64,000 bases of DNA from DASWTL01 sp966250385 (lineage in GTDB: Bacteria; Bacteroidota; Bacteroidia; Sphingobacteriales; Sphingobacteriaceae): NCBI GenBank assembly GCA_966250385.1, contig CBINHC010000010.1, positions 1 through 64,000 of the forward strand, written 5' to 3'. The first letter of the stretch is position 1. Every line of letters begins with the position of its first letter. Position numbers and translations under genes: made by a program. Under the pieces are notes generated by a model, which saw only the letters and a program-made list of their open reading frames with translations, had not been told where the DNA came from and searched no databases. Below, in pieces: positions 25,013-31,902 of the stretch.

Positions 25013-25924
25013 TTATCGGAACCGGTCCTCAATGATCTCTTTATTGACGGTAATACCAGCGAGCGTACCGGCAGCAACAGCAGCTGACAAGGTCCTGAAA
25101 GAAGCGGAATTATCTCCCGAAGCAAACACCCCTGGTACGCTGGTTCTTTGAAATGCGTCAACGTAAATATACCCGTCAGGCGTCATCTCGCAGCCAAGCT
25201 TTTCCGGGATATCGGAGCTCTGTTCAAACGGAAGCCTGGTATAGATCGCGGCTAATGAAATGCCGGAGCCATCTTTGAATACAACACGCTCCACTTCTCC
25301 GTTACTTTGCACAATCATCCGAATCTTCTGCTCAATGATTTCTATGCCGAACGCTTTGATTTTTTTTGTCTGTTCTTCAGTGAGACCGGAATTGCCGTTG
25401 GTAAGCAATGTCAGATCTTTCGTCCAGTTAGAAATCAGCTTTGCAAATTCAAAGGCATATTCCCCATTCCCCAGAATGGCTGTTTTCCTATTTCTCACTT
25501 CGTATCCGTGGCAGTATGGACAATGAAGGATGGAAATACCCCAACAGTCCGCAAACCCGGGGATCTCAGGCATAACGTCCCGGATTCCTGTTGCAAAAAT
25601 CAACTTTTGGGAAGTGAACCGATCGCCGCTTTGTGACGCAATTTCAAAACTCATGTCACTTTTTATCCCGGAGGCCGCAAATCCGTTGTAAAACACGATG
25701 GTTTGATATGCCTCGAGCTGCTTTCTCGCCGAAGCGGCGATCTCCGAGGGTGGCTTACCATCCTGGGTTAAGAAGTTATGCGAAAAGGGGGTCTGCTTAT
25801 TGCATGGGTGGCCGCTGTCAAGGACCAGCACTTGTTGTGCGGCTCTTCCCAACGCCATCGCCGCAGAAAGGCCGGAATAGCTTCCGCCAATAATGATCAC
25901 GTCAAAATGCTTTGGTTTCATCAT
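25013..25924 (-). CDS. Thioredoxin reductase-like FAD/NAD(P) oxidoreductase
   Basis: A 303-aa flavoprotein. An N-terminal FAD-binding GxGxxG-like motif (I-I-I-G-G-S-Y-S-G-L-S-A-A at about 10-22) is followed by the NAD(P) motif A-I-L-G-N-G-E-Y-A-F. At about 135-142 there is C-P-Y-C-H-G-Y-E, the redox-active CxxC in the position used by thioredoxin reductases. The C-terminal F-A-S-G-D-N motif binds FAD. Proteins of this type reduce small disulfides or thioredoxin-like partners; the CPYC pair differs from the CATC of classic TrxB. It is monocistronic. Confidence 0.88.
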   Translation of the reverse strand: MMKPKHFDVIIIGGSYSGLSAAMALGRAAQQVLVLDSGHPCNKQTPFSHNFLTQDGKPPSEIAASARKQLEAYQTIVFYNGFAASGIKSDMSFEIASQSGDRFTSQKLIFATGIRDVMPEIPGFADCWGISILHCPYCHGYEVRNRKTAILGNGEYAFEFAKLISNWTKDLTLLTNGNSGLTEEQTKKIKAFGIEIIEQKIRMIVQSNGEVERVVFKDGSGISLAAIYTRLPFEQSSDIPEKLGCEMTPDGYIYVDAFQRTSVPGVFASGDNSASFRTLSAAVAAGTLAGITVNKEIIEDRFR

Positions 25925-26352
25925 CGCTTTTTTTTAAATTATTCATCCCGGTATACCGTATTCAGGGTCAAAAGTGCACAACACCGGCGAAACGGCTTTC
26001 AGAAGTCAGCTGGTTGCTGCGAACGAGAAAGGGGGCCAGATCAGCCCCCTCCTTAAACAACAAAACATATCAATAAGTGCTCAAATTTAGTAACTAGGTT
26101 TCTCCGGCATCATACACAAATACCCAAAAAACTTATAAAATTCCGGTCGAGTCGACGTTGGTCCTGATCCAACGAAATGCTGAACGCAACACCTTGACTG
26201 GAACCGATCTAAAATAACCAGATCCGTGAAGAAATCGCCTCCCTGCTTAAACCTAAGGGCAGCGCCCAATGCGTAGTCAAACCATTTTCCAGGTGACCGG
26301 CCTTCTCTTCCCGACCTGGCCGGAGCACTTTCGGTGTCTCTCGTCCCCGGTC

Positions 26353-27138
26353 CTACCTGATACTCTTTCTGGACACTATATAATACCCCAAAACAAAAGT
26401 TATTGCGGCAACCGCCAGGCTCAGATATGTTTCATTGGTCAGAAAATTGACGGCAGGAATACTTCCCTTTGTTCGAGTCCCCATAACGCCAAGTGCCGGA
26501 TGAGCGTAAGGTATTGCATAAGCATATTCCCAGCCATTATTGGCGGCAATCAGCCCCATGATGCTTCCCAGGAATCCTATCCCCATGGGTTTAAGAAAAT
26601 CAGTCCACATCAGGCTTAACAAGAACTGTATCGACAATATTCCCAGGGCAGCGAGAAATAGTTTCAAATGTAAGTCAATGACAGTGCCGGCTGCGCTAAA
26701 GTCCTGAAACTTCAGCTCGGGTCTCAGCCAGCCCAATAACGTGCCGGATGCCAGCAGGAGTGTACAAAACAACGTCAGACATATCGAGATCAACGCAACG
26801 GCGAACACATATTTACTCGCATAGATGCTCCACCTGCTCAGTGGAAGTGAAAAAAGGCTCTTCCACATATCCGAGCGGTGTTCGATATTATTAACAGAAT
26901 AAGCAACAAACACCACGAAGATCGGAAGGAGCAGTGTGCCCATAACTCCCATAATTGAACCGATATACCGTACCCACTGGATCTCGCCGGCTACGTTGGC
27001 AAGCTTCGTACTATTGGCAAAGTAGCCTGTGGCGATAATGCCGCAGATGACCATCGGCAGGATCACTGCACTCCAGAAAGCCAGCGTCTTTCTGGATTTA
27101 TAAAATTCGGATTGCAGGGAAAATATGAACTGATTCAT
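26353..27138 (-). CDS. ABC transporter permease (BcrB/lantibiotic-immunity type)
   Basis: A 261-aa permease with six predicted membrane segments (about 19-40, 62-85, 107-135, 151-170, 180-205 and 235-255). The start MNQFIFSLQSEFYKSRKT is the pattern of ABC-2 permeases related to bacitracin or lantibiotic immunity exporters. It overlaps the preceding ATPase gene by 4 bp (27135-27138), so the two form one translational unit and together should make a two-gene exporter. The substrate is unknown. Confidence 0.85.
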   Translation of the reverse strand: MNQFIFSLQSEFYKSRKTLAFWSAVILPMVICGIIATGYFANSTKLANVAGEIQWVRYIGSIMGVMGTLLLPIFVVFVAYSVNNIEHRSDMWKSLFSLPLSRWSIYASKYVFAVALISICLTLFCTLLLASGTLLGWLRPELKFQDFSAAGTVIDLHLKLFLAALGILSIQFLLSLMWTDFLKPMGIGFLGSIMGLIAANNGWEYAYAIPYAHPALGVMGTRTKGSIPAVNFLTNETYLSLAVAAITFVLGYYIVSRKSIR

Positions 27139-28043
27139 CGATTTGTCTGGCTTAAATTGAAAAATAATTGCTCAAGATCCTTTTTGTCGGTTTGTACCGA
27201 GTAAACGGCATAGCCGCACTCAACCAGGAGGGCATTAATGGCGGCCATTTCTTTATCTGAAGCATATGGCACAACTACCGCTTCATCATCAATATCAGCA
27301 GCATATCCGCTCCTAAGCAGCAGATTGGCGGCCCCGACCGGATCGTCAACACGCAGGTTCACATAGCGACTGTTCATGCGGTACAGTTCGCCGACGCTTC
27401 CCTGAAACAACAACTTCCCATGTTGAATGATCCCAACATGTGTGGCGATCTTCTCTATCTCGCCAAGCAGATGACTGGAAATAAAGACCGTTTTCCCGTG
27501 TTCAGCCGAGAGCCGGTGTAAAAGTTGCCTAAGGTCCATCATCCCGCTGGGGTCAAGGCCGTTCGTGGGTTCGTCAAGGATCAGCAGCTCGGGATCATGT
27601 AACAAAGCCAACGCAATACCGAGGCGCTGCTTCATCCCTAAAGAATAATGACCAGCCTTCTTATTCCCGGCTTCGGCTAAACCGACCAGCGCCAATACCG
27701 TATCGATCCTGTCATGCGGAATCTGAAGGAGCAGTGCGCGGTTTCTCAGGTTCTCTATGCCCGTTAAATGCCCGTATAGCGCAGGCTGTTCCACCAGAGA
27801 GCCCACCCCTTGCATAACACTTTTCCGATTGGCGCAGAGTTCCTTGCCGAAAAGGAACACTTTACCTGCAGGAACCTTCAACAGACTGAGTAATACCTTG
27901 ATAGTTGTCGTTTTACCCGCCCCGTTGCTTCCCAGGAACCCATATATGGCGCCGCGAGGAACCGCCAGACTTACATTGTCAAGTATCTGTTGTTGCCCGA
28001 CCCGAAAGGATAGCGAGTCAGTCGATATGATCATCTCAGACAT
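27135..28043 (-). CDS. ABC transporter ATP-binding protein (BcrA-like)
   Basis: A 302-aa ATPase. Walker A is G-S-N-G-A-G-K-T-T near residue 38, the signature is Y-S-L-G-M-K-Q-R-L-G near 134, Walker B is L-L-I-L-D-E-P-T-N-G-L-D near 155, and the switch His is in S-S-H-L-L-G-E. Its length and G-L-D-P-S-G-M-M-D-L-R segment match BcrA-type proteins, which pump out peptide antibiotics or bile-like compounds. It pairs with the permease whose start overlaps its end. It follows a 275-bp spacer. Confidence 0.9.
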   Translation of the reverse strand: MSEMIISTDSLSFRVGQQQILDNVSLAVPRGAIYGFLGSNGAGKTTTIKVLLSLLKVPAGKVFLFGKELCANRKSVMQGVGSLVEQPALYGHLTGIENLRNRALLLQIPHDRIDTVLALVGLAEAGNKKAGHYSLGMKQRLGIALALLHDPELLILDEPTNGLDPSGMMDLRQLLHRLSAEHGKTVFISSHLLGEIEKIATHVGIIQHGKLLFQGSVGELYRMNSRYVNLRVDDPVGAANLLLRSGYAADIDDEAVVVPYASDKEMAAINALLVECGYAVYSVQTDKKDLEQLFFNLSQTNR

Positions 28044-28318
28044 ACAGTTATCGTTTTATGAATTTTCAGGAAATTGACTGCTGTTACTTCCTTAAATTAT
28101 GGAAGCAAAGTTATTACCGGCCCCAATCATCGGGGATATACAATTAAAAGGATCGTTTATACAATTTCGGCAGAACCACTTTAGAATATGCTTTGCCGCT
28201 CCGGGCAGAGAAGTACTGGATCTGTAAAAGGTTCCATATTTGCCCCGAAATACTGGTAAAGAATCGCCCGGAAGCGGACGAACTTAAAGAGTTGCAACCC
28301 CGTCGTCCGCCTCACTAC
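28044..28318. other. Intergenic region between exporter genes and the cytoskeletal cluster
   Basis: No gene is recognised here. It holds the upstream region of the exporter and the 3' side of the cytoskeletal cluster, both on the minus strand. I found no clear terminator. Confidence 0.4.
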
Positions 28319-28861
28319 CTACCACCACCCCTCGGTATCGGATCCCGCCGTACCGGCATTGGTCGGTTTAGAAACAGATCCTGATCCTCCGTTCAATAAA
28401 GAACGTACGGGCGGAACCGGGCCGGTTTCGAATTTCGCCTCTGAACTGTCAATCTCATTCTCCTTACGTGCCGCCTGTTTCACCTTCTCAAGAAGCATTT
28501 GCACATGCACAGGTTCCTCTAACGCGATGCTGCCGTTTACCACAGCACCAGCGTCTATTTCAATGCTCTGGGCAACAATTCTGCCGGTAATAACGCCCGA
28601 CGTCCGAATCATTAAGCAGCCGCGGCAAAGAATATCCCCTTGAACGAGCCCCCTGATCTCTGCTTCGGTGGAAAAAATGTTCCCTTTGACGGAACCATCC
28701 GCTTCCACCAGCACCCTGTTCAACGCGTACAAATCACCGGTCACAGCTTCCGTTATGGTTATCGAGCCATGTGAAATATAGTCCCCGCCCGCTATGATCA
28801 CTTCAGGAGCAGGCTTCTCTTCGGGTTGTTTTCTCGCCGATCTTAGCAACCGGTCAATCAT
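28319..28861 (-). CDS. Bactofilin-type cytoskeletal protein (bactofilin 1)
   Basis: A 180-aa bactofilin. Residues about 25-120 form the right-handed beta-helix, seen as repeated short strands with Gly turns (E-V-I-I-A-G-G-D-Y-I-S-H-G-S, G-D-L-Y-A-L-N-R-V-L-V-E-A-D-G-S-V-K-G-N-I, G-L-V-Q-G-D-I). The tail (about 130-180) is disordered and Gly/Ser-rich, ending E-G-W-W. Bactofilins polymerise without nucleotides and scaffold peptidoglycan enzymes. Its ATG lies inside the end of the actin-like gene (8-bp overlap), showing strict coupling; it is the last gene of the cluster that starts at 31118. Confidence 0.85.
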   Translation of the reverse strand: MIDRLLRSARKQPEEKPAPEVIIAGGDYISHGSITITEAVTGDLYALNRVLVEADGSVKGNIFSTEAEIRGLVQGDILCRGCLMIRTSGVITGRIVAQSIEIDAGAVVNGSIALEEPVHVQMLLEKVKQAARKENEIDSSEAKFETGPVPPVRSLLNGGSGSVSKPTNAGTAGSDTEGWW

Positions 28862-29879
28862 TATCCTCGCTGAAATTTGTCACTACCGTCGTCGCATTTC
28901 CGATATCTATGCCAATTGCTGACTTCCTTTTCCCCTGTGAAATACGAAGTGAATTCAGCGCATAGCCCTTGCTCGCCAGCGATTCCGGATTAGCCACTAC
29001 CTCCAGTTGGGCGATCTCCCCGAATTCATGCTGAAAACAGTCCAACAGGTCCTGGTAATACATCCCACCACCGCACAGATAAACCCGGTTGGTTTTCATC
29101 AGATTGGCATCGGTGATCACACTCCTGAGATTTGGAGAAATAACCTCGTCATAGTAAACCTGTATGGCCGCTTTACGCAGTTCCCGTAAATCCACGTTCT
29201 TCCGGTTGAGGTAAATATATCCTTTCTGGAATGCGTCATCCAGCAGGTGTGCGTTTCTGAATTCCAGATAATAGTGCTTCTTCAATTCGTTCAGCATGAT
29301 ATTTACGGCATACTTGATCCCATGAGTACTCACCATCGATTGCTCAATGATGCCCGAATCGGTACTTAATATGGATTCAAACGTTCCAAAACCGCAGCTG
29401 AGCACAAAAAAGCTTCCCGAAACCGGTGGTTCGCTTTTCCTGATGGCAATGGTGCAGCCGACGATCTCCGGTATTACGTCAACATGCTGCACATCCAGAA
29501 CGACCGTTTTCTTTCCGGAGCTGCTGTATGTCGACCCGTCAAACTCAATGATATGGGTCTTCTTTAGAAAATTGATCGCCTTCTCCTTATTAATGTGAAA
29601 GGAAGAGTACGGAAAACCGATAGTGATCGCCAGCGGCTGCTCTACGGATTCCTGAGTCAGCAACATGGCCGATTTCGCCAGGATCTGAAAATCCACGTCC
29701 TCCGGAGAAGAATTGATCAGTTTATGTGGATACTGCCCTTCATTGAGAGCAAGACCGCCACAGATATACCATTTGTTGTCATGCAGTAGCTTTAAACCGT
29801 TCAGCAGACTTCGTGAGGTATTGGTCAAGTTAGAATGATTGCTTTCAATTAAGCTGGAAAATGATTGTACCTTATACAT
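28854..29879 (-). CDS. Actin-like (ParM/ALP-type) ATPase, apparently circularly permuted
   Basis: A 341-aa protein that carries actin-superfamily motifs in an unusual order. It begins with a strand that normally follows the phosphate-1 loop (Y-K-V-Q-S-F-S-S-L-I). It continues with W-Y-I-C-G-G-L-A, P-L-A-I-T-I-G-F-P, a phosphate-2-like V-L-S-C-G-F-G-T-F-E (Ser instead of the usual Asp), the adenosine motif V-Y-L-C-G-G-G near 268 and N-P-E-S-L-A-S-K-G-Y-A near 298. After this come 25 more residues containing I-G-I-D-I-G-N-A-T-T-V-V, a perfect phosphate-1 motif that in other actins sits at the N-terminus. In-frame stops lie upstream of 29879, so no N-terminal copy is missing. It is embedded between two bactofilin genes. 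This looks like a ParM-type filament protein rearranged by circular permutation. Confidence 0.75.
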   Translation of the reverse strand: MYKVQSFSSLIESNHSNLTNTSRSLLNGLKLLHDNKWYICGGLALNEGQYPHKLINSSPEDVDFQILAKSAMLLTQESVEQPLAITIGFPYSSFHINKEKAINFLKKTHIIEFDGSTYSSSGKKTVVLDVQHVDVIPEIVGCTIAIRKSEPPVSGSFFVLSCGFGTFESILSTDSGIIEQSMVSTHGIKYAVNIMLNELKKHYYLEFRNAHLLDDAFQKGYIYLNRKNVDLRELRKAAIQVYYDEVISPNLRSVITDANLMKTNRVYLCGGGMYYQDLLDCFQHEFGEIAQLEVVANPESLASKGYALNSLRISQGKRKSAIGIDIGNATTVVTNFSEDND

Positions 29880-29922
29880 GTTAAATTCTTTTATTGTTCC
29901 TTACCTTACAATTATCCGGTGA

Positions 29923-30264
29923 TCACGAGTCCATCACGAGATCTCCGCTATAGGTCGCTCCCCTTTCAATTACCAGCCGGCTGGTCCGAAGGCCGCCCGC
30001 AACAACCGCCGTATGCTTAAGTGTTACGCTGGATGCGCTGAGATTGCCAAGGACTGCACCATAGATCACCATGGATTCAGCCCGCGCATTCCCTTCGAGC
30101 CGCCCGGATTCACCGACTACAAGCCTGTCGGTATCGTCAATCTCTCCCACCAGGGTGCCTTCGACTTGTAAAAGTCCCGCAGAACTGACTTTGCCTTCGA
30201 ACACTACGCCCTCACTGATCAGTGCAGGAATATCCTTTCTCTTGTTGTTCATCACTGTCATCAT
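29923..30264 (-). CDS. Bactofilin-type cytoskeletal protein (bactofilin 2)
   Basis: A 113-aa bactofilin with the beta-helix at about 12-110 (V-V-F-E-G-K-V, L-Q-V-E-G-T-L-V-G-E-I, L-V-V-G-E-S-G-R-L-E-G-N-A, V-I-Y-G-A-V-L-G-N-L). Compared with the 28319 protein it lacks the long tail. It lies 12 bp after the M23 peptidase gene and 43 bp before the actin-like gene. A pair of different bactofilins flanking an actin homolog suggests a mixed filament or two-layer scaffold. Confidence 0.88.
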   Translation of the reverse strand: MMTVMNNKRKDIPALISEGVVFEGKVSSAGLLQVEGTLVGEIDDTDRLVVGESGRLEGNARAESMVIYGAVLGNLSASSVTLKHTAVVAGGLRTSRLVIERGATYSGDLVMDS

Positions 30265-30275
30265 CCGACATTCGT

Positions 30276-31118
30276 TTAATTCAGTTTAAGGAACTTCTCC
30301 GGATCGAGCGGCTTACCGTGCCGCCGTACTTCATAATGAAGATGATTCCCGGTTGAGCGGCCGGTTGAGCCGATCCGGCCGATGACCTGGTTGGCCGTCA
30401 CCTTTTCACCGGCTTCCACTAATATTTCGGACAGATGGCCATAAAGGGTTTGATAACCATCCCGGTGGCGGATGCGCACACATTTCCCGTAACCGTTCTC
30501 CCAGCCCGCAAACAGCACCATACCGTGGGCGGTATTCTTCACTTCGTCGCCCTTATTGCCCTTGAAGTCGATGCCGGAATGAAACTCACCGGTTCCGGAA
30601 TGAAAAGGGTTATTCCGGTACCCGTAGGATGAGCTGATAACCGGACGACCGGGAAATCCTGTCGGGGTGGTCACCAGCCCGCGATACACTTTTTCGAGGT
30701 ACGCATCATAAAGACCGTACTGGTCCATCAGACTCAGATTCTCGATCTGCTGTCCGCCTCCTACAGACTCATTCGAAAACCCGGAAATGCCCCGCTCCCG
30801 CAGGTGTGAATTGATTTTCCGCAGTCTGGTTTCAATATTCTGGATGTAGGTTCGGGCCTGAACACTGTCGGTAGGATGGGGAATCCGCTCTTGCAGCTCC
30901 TCGACTGCAACAAGCAGCCTCGCCCGCTCTCCTGCAATCTTCACGGTTCGCGAATAAAGTACCCCGGAGGCGCCAAGCAAACAGAGTCCTGCAACAACCA
31001 GTAAGGCTGAGTAATATTTTAGATGGTGAATATGTCTTGATGAAACATGGATTGAGCGACTCCGGCCCTGGTCATGATCAACTATTATAATGGTACTTTG
31101 CCCTTTTCTGAATAACAT
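30276..31118 (-). CDS. M23 family metallopeptidase (membrane-anchored LytM-type)
   Basis: A 280-aa peptidoglycan endopeptidase. An N-terminal membrane segment (about 34-54) is followed by a coiled-coil region (about 60-110) and the LytM domain (about 150-275). The Zn ligands are visible as H-S-G-I-D-F and H-L-H-Y-E. It should cut peptide cross-links while anchored to the inner membrane. It is the first gene of a set with two bactofilins and an actin-like protein; bactofilin/M23 pairs are known in cell-shape systems. The catalytic residues are intact, so it is predicted to be active. Confidence 0.93.
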   Translation of the reverse strand: MLFRKGQSTIIIVDHDQGRSRSIHVSSRHIHHLKYYSALLVVAGLCLLGASGVLYSRTVKIAGERARLLVAVEELQERIPHPTDSVQARTYIQNIETRLRKINSHLRERGISGFSNESVGGGQQIENLSLMDQYGLYDAYLEKVYRGLVTTPTGFPGRPVISSSYGYRNNPFHSGTGEFHSGIDFKGNKGDEVKNTAHGMVLFAGWENGYGKCVRIRHRDGYQTLYGHLSEILVEAGEKVTANQVIGRIGSTGRSTGNHLHYEVRRHGKPLDPEKFLKLN

Positions 31119-31902
31119 AGTTAAGACATCCTGGTGAACAGCTAAGAATAACGGACAGCCCCCGACAGGCCAGAATCGCCTGATAAACCACCCTCATATA
31201 GACCGGCCGGTTCCGGGTCCCTATTTGGTGCAGCGACGTTTAAGACTGTTTTTTCCAGTTAAACATCCCGCTCCGCAGATCCACCGACATGACAGTCCGG
31301 CATCCTATTGCCCCTGGGTAGTCCTCAATGTGAAATCATCAGCTGCGCCATGCCGATCGCCCGGCTTGCACCGGACGGGATTCGTAAACAAGCGCCAAAG
31401 GTAAAGTGAGGGCTCACTGAAAAACATATGAATTCCACCTTTCTGAATACTGCCAATGCATAGCAACCTGGAAACGGGTGTACCCGGGACCGTGGAGTTA
31501 CACAGGCTGACTTCGACCGGGTTCGTATAATACTTGTGAAGCCCCGCTCCGAAGTAGCCCGAAGCCTTCTCACTTGAAATAAATCACCTCCCCGAAAGGT
31601 GGTATTTCAACACTTTCCGGCTTGTCCCCTGTATACCTTTGATCATCGTGTGTAACCAGCATGACAGACGCTGACACCGGGCCAAGAGTGGTCCGGGTCA
31701 GTGTTCTTTTTTTTAACGTGGCCGGTCTTTGGGTATGGCTGGACGGCCGTAAAAAGCACATCAGATCTGAGGCTCACCGTCGAGTTAAAACATAAGATTA
31801 TCACCTTTTTTACTGCTTTGCCTTTCCTGCCTGTAACCAGCCCGCTGTACCACCGTCTTAGGGTAAATTGGCTTCGGCCATGAAACCTTAAACTAAACCA
31901 CA
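31119..31902. other. 784-bp gene-free stretch with a possible coding relic (31305-31590, minus)
   Basis: No intact gene. On the minus strand the open frame 31590 down to 31305 lacks a good start and contains well-formed segments such as A-G-L-H-K-Y-Y-T-N-P and F-F-S-E-P-S-L-Y-L-W; a neighbouring frame ends E-V-I-Y-F-K-stop at 31570. Together they look like the remains of the end of a larger gene after a frameshift. The block at 31785-31810 (minus strand AAAAAGGTGATAATC...) is one of the recurring sites described in the findings, about 95 bp before the gene at 31903. Confidence 0.35.
31785..31810 (-). promoter_or_regulatory. Candidate regulatory site AAAAAGGTGATAATCTTATG
   Basis: Read on the minus strand this matches the shared A/B/C core at the G-G-T-G-A-W-A-A-Y-C part. 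It is placed about 93-118 bp before the start of the outer-membrane gene at 31903, but in opposite orientation to that gene. Confidence 0.4.

Noticed and set aside
26087..26269. 60-codon minus-strand frame
   Set aside because: No start context, no recognisable content, and isolated between two well-supported genes.
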